From: Purshia tridentata
Taxonomy: Eukaryota; Streptophyta; Magnoliopsida; Rosales; Rosaceae
Length of the DNA stretch: 64,000 bases
Direction of reading: 5' to 3'
Assembly (NCBI GenBank): GCA_003254885.1
Contig: QANT01007335.1
Span: 1-64,000, forward strand
Shown in pieces: positions 47,119-60,689 of this stretch (the stretch's first letter is position 1; each line of letters starts with the position of its first letter). Below the pieces are notes generated by a model that had not been told where the DNA came from, did not search any database, and saw only the letters and a program-made list of their open reading frames with translations. The position numbers and the translations under genes are program-made.

Positions 47119-47551
47119 ATTATAATTAACAGACTATAATTAAAAGATTGGAAACAACTAAACAAAGTACTCTACAAAGTGGCGTTAATAAACAATAATT
47201 AAGGAAGTCGTCTCCAATTGGAAGTCTAGTGCTCCTTTCTTCAGGGATTTTCACCTTTCCTATTATCGTGTTGGCCAAGGCAAAGATTGAGGCTAGGGCA
47301 TCCTGTCTGGATTATGGGCTTGAGGTTTGGGCTTGGATACCCAAAAGTAGTCCAGTTGTAGGCCCAATGGGCTGTACCAAGATAGTAGGAAAAGACCCAT
47401 ATGGAAACGTAGTAGGTAAAGGATAGTGGTCTTTGCGGCCCCACCAAATTCTATGTCATCCATTGGTAGGTGAAAAGCCCCCCTTGCAATAAAAAGTATA
47501 GCCCAACCAAACGCATTTGACCCCACACCACCACCACCCAGACCCACTCTC
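47119..47551. other. Intergenic between RBR copy D and 4CL
   Basis: Divergent promoter region: copy D faces left and 4CL faces right. I see no gene. Confidence 0.4.
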
Positions 47552-47880
47552 ACCAACCCAACTTCGTACACTCATACTTCCACCTTCAATCACCAACCTC
47601 AATGTTTTTCTCTTTTTCTTTGTTCAAAGTATTCCTTCTTTTTCTCAATATTTTTCTAGTATTGCTTAAATAACTAAATTTTGTTTGTCAAAATAATGTG
47701 GTAATATGTATCAATTTATTTGTGAGTATATTATGAAACTCGTTCATTTTTATTAAATAAAATATTAACAATGTCAACCTATTAATTAGAGTTTTTAACT
47801 AATAAAATACATAATCCCAATTCACTCCCTTCACCAACCCCGCCACCTTCAGCTCCTTAAACCCACTCGTATATGATATC
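47552..47880 (+). promoter_or_regulatory. 4CL promoter with three AC-II-type elements and a TATA-like site
   Basis: The AC-II element ACCAACC occurs at 47552-47558, 47592-47598 and 47833-47839, all within 410 bp of the 4CL start. These are known binding sites for MYB activators and repressors of phenylpropanoid genes. A TATATGA near 47870 could be the TATA box, about 90 bp before the ATG. Confidence 0.65.
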
Positions 47881-47961
47881 CTCCCCTTCCACAAAGCAAT
47901 AGCAGCCAAGCTCAATCTAATTCCTCCTTCCCTTTTCTCTTCCCAATCCCCATTTTCCAAA

Positions 47962-50900
47962 ATGGAAGTTCACAAAACCCAAAACGACATCATTTACCGC
48001 TCCAAACTCCCCAACATCCCCATCCCCAAACACCTCCCCCTCCATTCCTACATCTTCCAAAACAAAACCCACCTGGCCTCCAAGCCCTGCCTCATCGACG
48101 GCTCCACCGGCCACGTGTACTCCTATGCCGAAGTGGAGCTCACCGCCCGCCGCGTCGCGTCAGGCCTCCACCGCCTTGGCATCCAGCAGGGAGACGTCAT
48201 CATGCTCCTCCTCCCCAACTCCCCGGAATTCGTCTTCGCGTTCCTCGGCGCTTCGTTCCGCGGTGCCGTGACCACGTCAGCAAACCCCTTCTTCACCCCT
48301 GCCGAGATTTCGAAGCAAGCCAAGGCCTCTAAAGCCAAGCTCATCATCACTCTCTCGTCTCACTACGGCAAAGTCAAGGACTTAGCTGACGACGACGATG
48401 AAGTCCACGTTAAGCTAATGTGCGTCGACGCACCACCGGATAAAAAATGTTTACATTTCTCTGAACTAACAAATTCCGACGAAGACGACGTGCCGGATGT
48501 GGAAATTGATCCGAACGACGTCGTGGCGCTGCCTTACTCCTCGGGAACGACAGGCCTCCCGAAGGGCGTCATGCTGACGCACAAGGGGCTCGTGACTAGC
48601 GTGGCTCAGCAGGTCGACGGGGACAACCCCAACCTCTACTACTCGAGTGATGACGTGGTGCTTTGTGTGTTGCCGCTTTTTCATATATACTCGCTCAATT
48701 CGGTGTTGCTGTGTGGGCTACGCGCCGGGGCGGCGATTCTGTTTATGCAGAAGTTCGAGATCGTGTCGCTGCTGGAGCTGGTGCAGCGGCACAGGGTGAG
48801 CGTGGCGCCCATCGTGCCGCCCATCGTCTTGGCGATCGCGAAGTTTCCGGAGCTTGAGAAGTACGACTTGTCGTCGGTGAGGGTGCTTAAGTGTGGAGGG
48901 GCGCCGTTGGGGAAGGAGCTTGAAGATACCGTGAGAGCCAAGTTTCCAAATGTCACCCTTGGCCAGGTATGAAATTATAATAAATTCTCTGTTTTTGTTT
49001 TTTGCCCAAAATAAATTCTCTGTTTATGATTATGATGAAGTACCTAATTATTTGGATGAGGTTTTGACATTTTGTATGCCTTGGTAATTTTCTCTCACAA
49101 TATTATCCGGAGAACATTGGGTCCCACATATATATTGTGATAAATAAATTGTATATAATTGACAAATGTAATTTGTAGAAGAAAAAGAAACGGCACGTAT
49201 ATATTATATTCCTCATTTTTTTATATTTAGGTCACATAATTAAATAAAAGTTGACAAATGATATAAGCACAATGTTGAGGTAGAAAATCTGAATCCCAAT
49301 GCTTGATTGATTTAGGTACGTAACTTAATTTGACTTGCATCTTTTGACGCTTTGAGGGATATTATTTAGCAATAACTTAAAAATTTCTAAGAGCATTTTC
49401 AGATAGTCGAATTGAAGCATTATAAATTAATCTTAAAACATATTCAATGGTCTTGTAAAGATAAGGAGGAAATGTAGATTAGTGTCAATTCATTACACAT
49501 ATGTAGCTTATGATGAAAGATAATAAGATTAATGCCCGGTCAATAATGTTTTTATAAATCTTGTTACCTCCGAATACTCAAAACTATTGAGTACGTATTT
49601 CTAGATTAGGGATGAATATATATATACATGGAAACCTATGATTAATATTGTCTTAACCAGAATGTACGTAAAAATAGACAATATACAGAAATAAATACAA
49701 GACCTGGCATAATGGGTTGGCGACCAGCCAAAAAAAACAAGGGGCAGGGGGGAACAAGAAATTGTAACGTATATCTATACCTTTCTTGTGGGTCAAAGGA
49801 AATGTATGTACATGATTTGATGGCCATGAGTTGTGAATATTATTATATGTACATATAACCTTTAAATTTCAAACATGACGTGATCATGAAGATGGCCTTG
49901 CGTCTGCTATAACTTATATTTGGTTAATTTACGTACCATTTGACTAATTCTTATATATGGGAGACAACGATGTCTATTTTTTAAGTAAGGGATGGTACGA
50001 GGACTTTGAAGTTATTGACCATGTGACAAGTTCTTAAACCATTAATTAGTAGATAAAATTTTGGTCAGATTTAATCAGAAAGAAACACATAAACTAGTGG
50101 TTTTAGGTACATATATATGTTGAAAACTTCCATGTGCACCCATGTCACAACTTTTTAAAAAGGAAATCAACAATAAAATTAATATAAGAAACGATTCCCT
50201 TGTTAATTAAGTGACGATCTTTAAATTCTAATTAATAATAGTGTAATGATATAATATTATACAGGGATATGGAATGACAGAGGCAGGTCCAGTGTTGACA
50301 ATGTCACTCGCATTTGCTAAGCAACCCTTTGAGGTCAAACCAGGGGGATGTGGGAGTGTAGTGAGAAATGCAGAGATGAAGATCGTTGACCCTGAAACTG
50401 GGGCCTCTCTGCCACACAACCAGCCTGGAGAGATTTGCATCAGAGGTGACCAAATCATGAAAGGTATACTTTCCTATTTTCACCCCTCTAATATGGATCT
50501 AACCTAATTTTAACCTTATTCCACCTACCTTCGCTACTTGTATTAACCTCGAGAACTTATCTAATTTCTTCATTACTTGGATTAACCTCGAGAACTTACC
50601 TAACTTACCTTTCATCTTATTGAGTAGTGATGTATATTTTATTTATTAAAAACACCATTTGATTAAGAAAATTTGAGAAACACGTACTCTTTTGCTGCAA
50701 ATATTTATTTAGTACATCATGATCTTGGCCATTTTCAAAAATTTGATTCCAAGCACTCCCATTAATGAATAAAAGCATGCCTCATCATAATAAACCAAAA
50801 AAGCAGAGCCACTAGTCCCACTCCTAAGTCCAAACTATAGGACCAGTACCGCTGCACATGTATATATTTGGATCATTGAATTATAATAAAAAAATTGGTA

Positions 50901-52587
50901 TAATTAATAATGATTTTGATCTGGGTTTTGTAAATATTCAGGTTATCTGAATGATCCAGAGGCCACAAGGGCAACCATAGACAAGGAAGGTTGGCTACAT
51001 ACAGGTGATATAGGGTTCATTGATGATGATGAAGAGCTTTTCATTGTGGATCGCTTGAAGGAACTTATCAAATACAAAGGGTTTCAGGTCGCCCCTGCAG
51101 AACTTGAGGCCTTGCTCATTACTCACCCTACCATTTCTGATGCTGCTGTTGTCCCGTAAGTCATCTAATTCCACAAATTTTTGTATGCGACAGTCACATA
51201 CATTAGTTTTTATAAAGTCAAATGATCATTTTCGTCCCAATAGTTCACCTTTTGTTTCATTTTTATTTTGTAATTTTCATTTAAAAATAATAGCATTTTA
51301 GTGTTATAACTTAGCAATTGAAATTGAGGTTGAAATTATATAGTTCCCTCTTAAGATGATAGTATTACGAAATTGAAATTATATGAAAAAAAAAAAAGGT
51401 GAAAAAAAAGTCCAATCATAGAAATGAAAATGTTCATTTTAGTTTTTTCATGATATATTGTTTTTGACTTGTGGTTATAATCGAGTTTTTTTTTTTTTTT
51501 GTTGTCACTGTGTTAATTAGCCTTTGGTTATGTGATATTGTGGCTTTAATTTATTAAACGTTGACAATAATGTTATATGTGATTTCAGAATGAAAGATGA
51601 AGCAGCTGGAGAGGTTCCGGTTGCATTTGTAGTAAGGTCAAACGGTTCTAATATCACGGAGGATGAAATCAAGCAATTTATTTCAAAACAGGTACTTTCT
51701 TTTAGTTGTAATATATATTTTCTTAATCATCGCAAAACTCTTGTTTCTACTTTTTGGACACATGCATTCTTTTATTTCTTTCTTTTTTAATTTTAGGTAA
51801 TGAGAAAAATATCAACTGAGTGGTAAATACAAAAAGCCTTAAAATAAACTTTGATTACATGCTTATTAATTCGTAAAGTTCTGAATTTAGAATATTTTAA
51901 GTTTACAATGTCCATTCCTTTATACTTAATACAATAATCAAAAAGCTTAAATTGCATGCCTTCAAATGACTTGTCCCACAATATGTTCATGCTTATGCTA
52001 TATAGTCTATAGCAAAGAAAATGCCAAACCAATCTCCACCTAAGTTTGTGTGTCATCATCGAAATCTAGATTGTATACATGCCCTCAAAATCACATCCAA
52101 GCCAAAATCACCCAAAATAGACCATGATGATTGGTGGGCTACCTTGTGCATCAACATCAAACCCCATATAAAAGAAAAAAAAGAAGTACATATTGGTCCA
52201 ACTTTGGCAAGGTTCAATAATGCTTGCTATATTGAACTTGTGGTCCATCTGTTGTTGGAATTTGGTGGGGTGGGTTGTCTAATAGTATATAATTAACTTA
52301 AAAGTTAAAAGTAAGCGAACAAAAAAACAAAAAAATTTCATAACCATTTTTGGATTCACAACACATAAATTTATAATAAATGATTTAGAATCGAAACTAA
52401 TAAATAGTATTTTATGATTTTTAATATATGATTTGTAGCTCACAACAAATTTTGTGCTTGTGTGCAGGTTGTATTTTACAAAAGAATAAATCGAGTATTT
52501 TTCATCGGAGCCATTCCGAAGTCGCCATCTGGCAAAATCTTGCGGAAGGAGTTGAGAGCAAAGCTTGCCGCTGGCATTCCCAATTGA
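47962..52587 (+). CDS. 4CL: 4-coumarate-CoA ligase (5 exons)
   Basis: Exons: 47962-48966, 50265-50463, 50942-51155, 51589-51691 and 52468-52587. All joins keep phase and give 546 residues, the usual 4CL length. The enzyme makes CoA thioesters of 4-coumaric and related acids through an acyl-AMP step, feeding lignin and flavonoid synthesis in the cytosol. Visible: Box [12 protein letters not shown] (193-203), Box II GEICIRG (390-396), GYGMTEAGP (336-344), the hinge and LHTGDIG, and the C-terminal [11 protein letters not shown] with the catalytic lysine. Introns fall where 4CL introns usually do (after LGQ, MKG, AAVVP and ISKQ). Exon 1 is much richer in G and C at third positions than the later exons. 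The promoter has AC elements. I did not assign class I or II. A 4CL-like peroxisomal ligase is unlikely because there is no C-terminal SKL. Confidence 0.96.
48967..50264 (+). other. 4CL intron 1 (1.3 kb)
   Basis: AT-rich intron with standard GT/AG ends. I see no inserted gene or clear transposon. Confidence 0.6.
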
Positions 52588-53288
52588 ATCTCTGCCAATT
52601 AATGCAAAGCATGTACTTATTAGTTATTATTATACAAAGGCTTGATTGAAGTCATGAACATTGGAATGCTCTCATCAGATGCTGAAATGAGATTCCTCCA
52701 TAAATATTAGTGTGAATTTAAAACCAATTTCTACAAACTTTATGCTAAATCAAAATTTAATTGAAACTAGATGTCCATAAAAGACTTCATTCTATTTTTC
52801 TTTTCTATAATAAAAGCACTAGTATACTTCATACCACATCTTCTACTCCGTAAAGTGATTTGAATAATAAATATTTGGTTTAGTGGTGACACTTTTATTA
52901 GAGAATGTCTTAAATTCAAATCTTATTTGTTGAATGAAAATTGGTTGATATATAGATCCACACATCCTATTATCTAATGTTTTGTTTACCGATTAATAGG
53001 ATTTTATGAGCTTTCTCACATTAACCGGTGGGCCCCCTTTGACACGCCCCTCCCTGCCTTTCTTTTTCTACATTTTTTTTGCTCTCTTGTTCCTGCAAGA
53101 GAAACTCTCCCAATTAATAATCCTTAAAAAGTCAATGTGACATACAAACATGGCACTAATCTGAGCCACTTATTCCAATCCTTTCTTCGAAATACATGGT
53201 TTCAGCAAGTAACATACATATATATGCATCCATTAATCTGGATGAAGGATAATTAATTAATTAACTGATTAATTAGTTGTCATGCATT
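52588..53288. other. Intergenic between the convergent 4CL and LEA-like genes
   Basis: Holds both 3' untranslated regions. AT-rich, with no gene seen. Confidence 0.45.
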
Positions 53289-54139
53289 TTATGAAAACCA
53301 ATTGACATCCATATCCTTAACAGATCCTGGAGAAATGTGATCAATGACTTTCTCTTGGCCTTTGGGGTAATAAATTCCAGTTCTCTCATGAGGAACCCAT
53401 AAATTGGCATCATTTTCTCCTATATCATCAATATGGCTCTTGTTTTTCATTTCATCAGCTTCCATTTTCCTTGTCTCACGTATCATATCAGCTGAAGAGC
53501 TTTTCTTATGAATAGCTTTTCGTCCCATTGGCCTGCATATACAACTACTTGTTAGAGACAAATATGCATAAATGTGTAATGCTTTTCTAGTTTTCTTAAT
53601 TATATTGATTAACTTTAATCCTAAACTTATTCTAATTCAAACTCATTACACCACCAACCTGCACTATTTTTTACTCAACATATCTAGTCAAATCAATTAG
53701 AAAAAAAAAAATTTTGAGTTAGCTGGAGCATGATTACTCAACATATTGCTAGCCCATATATGTAAGGATCAAATTTTTTTCAACCAATATAGCACATAGT
53801 ATAAAAATTTTGAGTCTCCCCATTTATAGTCCAAGTAATTTTAGGTTCAACACAACCATTAACATGGTATTATCAAAAGAGGTGATTCATTTACATATCA
53901 AATAACATAAACGTATACTTGATATATAAAATCTTGATCGATCTTTTCCCAATTAATCATTCTTTGAGCTAGATACTCCAAACTTTTGAGTATGTTGTAT
54001 GTGTTCAATTGATATATGAAGAAAGAGGCTTAATTAAATGATGTAAGAGCTAGATAGAGAAGGAGAATTGTAGTGGGAATGCTTACTTGAAAAATATAGT
54101 GTTCATGGTCTGAGCTCCTCTTCCAAAAACTGTTGCCAT
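53289..54139 (-). CDS. Small LEA-like protein, 98 residues (2 exons)
   Basis: Exon 1 (54087-54139) encodes MATVFGRGAQTMNTIFFK. Exon 2 (53289-53532) continues in phase with PMGRKAIHKKSSSADMIRET, a hydrophilic middle rich in Lys, Asp and Glu, then the block LWVPHERTGIYYPKGQEKVI, and the end DMDVNWFS. The WVPHxxTGxYxP block resembles the WVPDPVTGYYRPE motif of the LEA_3/SAG21 group and similar short plant stress proteins, which is why I call it LEA-like. Such proteins are disordered and often induced by drying. The N-terminus is basic with few acidic residues and could be an organelle signal. The family assignment is tentative; the gene structure is well supported. Confidence 0.65.
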
Positions 54140-54865
54140 ATTTGTTTCTGAGTGCTCTCTTTTTCAAAGAAATATGCATTTGTATTATTGTGGGTTTGCA
54201 TATATGTAAGGTTTGAGGTAGGTAGAGGATAACATAATTGTAGACCATACCGTTATATCCATTTCTCAGTTCCCAATGCCAGCATGGGCGTCTTTGTCTA
54301 CTAGCAACAAAGCTACATGCTTCATCCAACACTCCACCTACGTCAACCATGGCCCTCTGCTCATTTTCCAAGCAGACACCTGGCACTAAATTCTATATAC
54401 TTTTTTTGGCTTTTTCAGAAGATAATTAATAATATATGGTTCCTCCAAGTTTTTCTTCTTTCAATTTTGGATATAGTTTGTTAAGTCCTACATTGAGAAT
54501 GAATGATAAATGCGAGGGACTGATGTGATCATGTGAGTTTGAATCCCAAAATAAACAGAAACAAAAAAACAGATGGTTACTACTTTCATGGTATTGTTTT
54601 GCTTCCAGGCCTGTATTCTAGCTTTATTGCAGAAAACAAGCGATGGTAAAAGGAAAAGGGATCACTACGATATTACTACAACAATCTGAACAATAACATT
54701 CTTCATTGCTATTGAATTTATTACTTAGTATATTAGATTACATTTCCGACTCTTGTATTAACTTTTCTTTTTTTCTTTGGGTCCATATATCCTTCAACTG
54801 AATAAAAGAAATTCCAAGTATACTCTTCCTGATTCTGAATGTGGTACATGATACATTTACATGCC
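54140..54865. other. Intergenic between the LEA-like promoter and the ACR11 3' end
   Basis: A minus-strand reading frame overlapping the LEA-like exon 1 shows no family motif and looks accidental. I see nothing else. Confidence 0.4.
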
Positions 54866-57800
54866 TCAAAAACTCGACTCCTCGGTTGATGGTCGCTTCA
54901 AGAAATATCGTAAGCTGTTAGCGAGAACCTGCAAAAATTAGTAGTAAATTCCAGTCACAACAGAAATAAACATAAAACATTGTGTTTTCTTGAAAATAAA
55001 GCAATAAGTTTGGGAACAGAGCAAATATCTTTTCAGACTTAGTCAAAAAGGTAATGTTGGTGAATGGTTGATATAAACTTTCACCACATAAACGGCTAAT
55101 ATAAACCCAATGCTCAAAAATTGCCATAAAGATAGCTCACCTGCTGGAGAGGCTTGATAATAGCTTTACCCCTGTAGCTAACATGAAACTTTGCCTTGGC
55201 CAACAGCCCCTAAGTCCCAAGAGAATAATAAGAGACAAACTTATTTGCCAAAAATAAAAAGGGAACAAGACAAATAATAGAGCTGAATTCAATTCGCTTG
55301 GATCTGGGGAGGGAAAAAAGAGAGAAAAACCAAAGCTGCAATGGTAGGTGAGAAAATGATCACACCTCAGTGTCAAACTCTCCTGATTCAACAGAAATGT
55401 TAATGTCACTTATATTTTTCACAAGATCCACCAGTAATCCAGGCCGATCAGCTGACTCTACATAAAGCAAACTGCAGAAATCTGATATTAGAAAAGAAAA
55501 AAAAATGCAACAGCCAAAAAAATTATTAGCAGACCACATCATTTCAAACATAAAGTCACTCAAACATTTAAAGGCTGTTATGGGCGAACAGCCTCAACAA
55601 TTAGTGCTTTTAGGTTGCAAAAGCTTATCATATCAAGAAATGTTGCGGCAGACATTACCTTCGGCTGGGGCCATCATCATAGACGTTTACGTGGGTTGCT
55701 ACGTCCACATCAACCTGAGGAATTAAGCACAAGTTTGAATGAGGAAAGAATTGCAGAAAGTAAAGCTATTTTTCAGCAATTGATAGACAATGGTCAGTCC
55801 ATCATGTAACACAAGATATGGGAACATATCTAATTGGAATAACATATTAATATACTATGGTCCATGAACATCCTCGGTAGTCATCACAAAGACTGATATA
55901 TGGATCAAACAGCTTTGTGCAAAAGTAAACTAGTCTCTTTCGAAGTTAAAGATGACACCATTCATCAAATGTCATGTCAATAGTTTTCCTTAAAAGTGAA
56001 AAATTGAAAGGGAGAGGCAAGAAGAACTATTCTAAATTAATTAACTAAGGAAATGGATACTCAAGAAGCAGATAATTTTTTTTTTTGCCAATGCTATTAA
56101 AGTGACTCATATGAGAATATCACCACCACAAGCAGAAGTACATGCATTATGTGCATGCTGGAACTTGCGAACTATGTGCCATGCTTGGGCACATGACAGC
56201 AGAGAGATGCATGGTGCCCACACACATGAACAGAGACAGCAGGATATGGCACATACCATGAGTATGTATCACAAATCAGAAAAAATGGAAAGGGGGTAGG
56301 GGTAGGTAAAAAGAACAGTGTACTATGAGAAGCTTCATTTCCAATGCCCAAAATTTGCAATAACTACAATTGTTCACTGCAGAAAAAAATCATGCAGATT
56401 TTTTACATCAAAAATTAAACAAAATATAAAAGAACCTGTTGTGGTGGCGGGACAATTCCAAATGCTGCTCCCATGGCTAACTGGGAACTTGATTCCTGGA
56501 TCACAAACTTGTTGTATAAGAAAGCTTACAAAGAAAGGAAATCCCTTAAGAGATTTTCCACCAGTTATTATATCAAGAGCAAAAGCAAATGCTTAGGAAA
56601 CAATACCGGATGATACTCTATCAGATTGTTTATAATTGTCAAACGAATAGCCTCAAGCAACTCTGGATCTTCTACTTTCCTACCAGTATCACTGCAAACA
56701 AACCCCACCACCAAATAATTACATATGCATGCAACAGCTAATGGAAGGACTGGTACATTAAGCCCCCAACTATAGAGGCCAGGTTTCATAATTAATAGGA
56801 AAGCTGGATTTATACTGACATTAAAGGAACACTGTCTTCCCCCTGATCTCTATTCTATCTTTAGTTGTTTGCATAAGGCAGATATTGTGATTTAAGTACC
56901 AATAGCCATAACTTTGCTTTTGCAACCGTAAAAAAAAAGGTCTGAACTTCATCATGTAGGACCTTTCCATTAAACAAAATCAAAGATATAACCACTAATG
57001 GCACTCCCAGTTTATTAAATATTTTCTCATTTTTAGAGAACTCACAAAAGGAGCGCAAGAAGCTTATAGAGGAGTGGGAATAGCATTGCCCTATACATAA
57101 ATCATATCTCTATTCAACTCAACATTTTAGCTTCTGAAAATAGATCTAATGAGAAGTCAATAATACCACAAGTATGGGAGTATCCATGCACAATAACAAG
57201 AAAAGGGAAATAGAAACCATGAGAAGTAGAAGATGCAGAAAAAGAGATCAATCCCATCAACCACAAAGTGACAAATATTAGCAACAATATAGCAACATAC
57301 CAAAACTTTTTTAATACAAGGGCACAAGGTCATCTGTATATGTAAAGCATACTCACGCTCTAGTAATGGCAAACTTGTTGTGCTTCCCAGAAGAATCCAA
57401 ATAGACATTGGCCTTGACAACATTCAGGCCAAGGTTTTTAAGCGCATTCATCTGTGACCCAGTTTATTATAGTCAATCTATGCTATTGTATATGTACGGA
57501 CATAAAGATGAAGATAGACCATGCAAACAAATATTTAGAATCTATACAGGAGCAAAATAATAGACAAACACAGTTGTTTTAAGCAGGAAGTAATGCTCAA
57601 TACGGTATCAAGAAGAGCTCCAAGCCGATCTCCAAAGGTTATCTCCACCACAGTTGCATTGGGATCAGAGTCTAGGTCAATAATAACTTTAGGAGTTGGA
57701 ATCGTGTCAGTTTCACTTTGACTTCCATCAGGTTTACCATCCTATTTTCCAATAAAAAACATCCAGAAGAAAATGAGGAACTCAGAAAGTTAATATTCAA

Positions 57801-58948
57801 TAATTACCAAGTACAAAATTAAATTTGTTGAATACCTTCACAGCTGTAGCAGATGATGCTCTTGGAGTTATTGAAGTTGGTGAAGATAACAATCTGTCAA
57901 AGATTGCACGTTGACTTTTAAAGATAAAAATAGAAACTGTGAAAGACCCCAATCTAATGCTCGTATATCTTGAGATAATTTGAGTAAGGGAACTAAATCT
58001 AAGATACTAATACCAGAATTAAATGTTTTAAGCATTAAGACTAAAAACCTATCAGCTCCCCTTGTGGCTTGGGAACTTTGAAAGTTTGAATTCAAACCAC
58101 AACCAAGGCCTTGGACTCAAGGGTTCAAGAGCCGGTAGATAAAGAGAGGTCTGATAATTCCAACCTCACGCACAAGATACATGATTATACAGTTACATAT
58201 CAAACAACCTCTTATCAAAACTTGACAAATTAAGTGAAACAGATCGATCACCATATACTGAGTGAAAAATGACTGCAGAGCTCATACTAATGATAACCTT
58301 ACGTGCCAAAGACTATATATAAAAACAATGTGCAATCTATTTTCATATTCTGGTTCGCAGAAATTTATCTTCAAACAGAACATACAAGATGACTAAGTCT
58401 CTTTTTTGAGACCAAGAAAGGAAGGGAATAGCAGAGAAGCATCAAATGAATTATTTTAGCATATAGAACAGTATATCTGAAATTACAACTTACAAGTAAT
58501 TCATATTGATAGCATCACTGAGCGATATAATTCAGACTTCATAGTACCAGAAACTTCAAATGCACCAAACAGAAAAAGAATAAAACGCGAAAAAGCAGAA
58601 ACCATATAATTCTATAAGCAGAATAGGAAAGAGAGTAGATCCATAAGCAGCCCAAAATGCTTAAATCAATAGCATTTTCATCACCTTCAGTGCCAAACAA
58701 TAAAATTCTGAAAACTAGCTAAGAAGATTAAACATACCCAATAAAGAAAAGAACAAACCAGCAAATTCCTATAAGAGAATCAGCACAGCATACCTTCCCT
58801 TCTGAAAAATGCAGAAGCCTTTAGAACCAAACGTAAAGGAGCCTTCTATCATAGCTCCAGTTGGCAATGGGATTACATGGGGTTTCTTCAGACTACAACT
58901 GCTATTCAAGCTAAGCCCAAGACTACAAGAAGCCATAGCCACAGCCAT
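54866..58948 (-). CDS. ACR11: ACT-domain protein ACR11-like, chloroplast (10 exons)
   Basis: Exons: 58794-58948, 57836-57893, 57604-57741, 57357-57451, 56607-56691, 56436-56495, 55659-55714, 55366-55471, 55141-55209 and 54866-54928. Phases agree and give 294 residues. After a transit peptide (about 1-70) come two ACT domains. The first is [20 protein letters not shown] and [12 protein letters not shown]; the second is [20 protein letters not shown] and [20 protein letters not shown]. The C-terminus is [20 protein letters not shown] followed by SF. This closely matches Arabidopsis ACR11 (At1g16880) as I recall it, a plastid protein linked to glutamine synthetase GS2 and nitrogen sensing. ACT domains bind amino acids. 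No catalytic domain is present, as expected. No lesion was seen. A second ATG at 58936 is an alternative start. Confidence 0.94.
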
Positions 58949-60689
58949 TTTGAACTCAAAAAATTTACAACCCAGAAAGAAAGGCAATATAAATGGAAAG
59001 AAAAAACTAAAAAGGGCCAAATAAGAGGAACTAGAGTGAACCCAAATCAGAAAACATGGTGAATTTGGAGAAGAAATGAGAATGTGAAAAATGGGTTATG
59101 GACAAGAAGCATTTGGGTCCAAGATACATTGAAATATACGCCATTCGATATAGAAGTGCTCGCTATCTATTTTATCTTGCTTGCGCTCTTGCCTCTTTCC
59201 ATTTTTTGTTTGTTTTTGCCCCCTGTTTTAAATTTTTAAGATTAAAAAAAAAAACCGAATTATCCAATCATGCAAAGTTTCCCCAACGTCCATTCATCAT
59301 CTATTCAGACTATTCATCTCATCTGTAACTTTTTTTTTTTAATTAAAATTTGTATATTTATTTTGTGATGTAAATTTGTAATCTACTTTTTGAAGGTGTC
59401 CAATGGGATTAGCTGGTAGGTGTGTGAATAACAGCGACGCGTTTGGTGAAGAATTAAGTAATCAAGATTGTGCTACGTAGTGCCACTGCTACTGCTTCGT
59501 AGCGGCTAGGACCATCATCTTATGCTCCCTCTCTCTCTCAGTAACATGCACGTGCTTTCCTTTATTATTGTTATGTTAGACATTTTCATATATTTATGTC
59601 ATATTATACCCACATGATCTAAATGATTTTAATCTCCACTTGACGGTTCTTAATGATAATAAACTAATATAATATTTTTAAATGTTAAAAAATTCACCTA
59701 AAAAAAAACACACACATTATAAAAGCGCAGCTCAAGTTGGCGAAAAAACACACGCTAAGGACACATTTGGTACAATAAAGTGTCGGTTGCCACTATCTGA
59801 AAGAAATTTTGCATTAATAGTTACTGTTTGACAATGATTTTGTAACGACGATCATGATCATGGTTGATGTGACTCTGTAAGAGTAATTTTTTGTGTTTTA
59901 TAAACTTTTGACATGTTTACGTAGAGTCAGCTTAATATGAGGGACAAGTAAAGAACAATACATTCAAATGTTAGATTTAGCACGATTGTAAAATCGCATG
60001 ATTAAAGTAAATCTAATCTTTAAATGTATTATCCCTCACTTGTTCCTCATATTTTATCCTTCACATTAATAGTAGTACGTACTCGTCGAACTTACATTAA
60101 AAGCCGCAAATAATCGAAAGAAGAAAAGGAAAAATGGTTCACCCTTGTGTTGTCCTTGTAGGATATTATGCTAAAGCCAATATGTGGGAAAATTGTATAA
60201 TTTGTATGGTTATATCATATAATTTGTTGCATCATTGATGTTGACCTAGCTAAAATCACTATGTAACATATTCATGTGTGGTTTAATTATCAACAATAAC
60301 AACAGCAATTAAAAGAAAGAGGGATGAACACTCAAGGAAATTAACAACTGCATGATGGATCAAATTAAAAAAAAACAATCAATCTATTGACACGAATTAA
60401 ATCCTTGCCAAAGTCTAGCTAGCTAGTTAGGAGTCAGCAACCAATCAAATCACTCCAACCACACTACTGCCTTTCGTTTAAATAGCTAGCTACAACATTT
60501 GCTCACTCCATTTGCATTTCTTGATTACTTCATCATAAGGTTGTACACACACTTACCAGATGTCAAATCTAGGATTGAAGGATTCAAGAACCTAAGTCTG
60601 AAAATCCATTGGGCTTACCGCCAATCCAATTGGACCCAGTAGATGTTCGAAATAATTCTTCAGCTACCTAGGCTAGGAGAAGTGATTCT
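58949..60689. other. Intergenic; ACR11 promoter side and AT-rich spacer
   Basis: The first part is the ACR11 leader and promoter (minus). Near 60430-60500 a plus-strand CCAATCAAAT followed by AAATAGC could be promoter-like, but no gene follows at the expected distance. I see no other feature. Confidence 0.4.

Noticed and set aside
47229-47571. Small open frames on both strands between RBR D and 4CL
   Set aside because: No homology that I recognise, and they overlap the 4CL promoter.
54140-54386. Upstream part of a minus-strand frame overlapping LEA-like exon 1
   Set aside because: The spliced LEA-like model explains the conserved part; the remainder has no motif.
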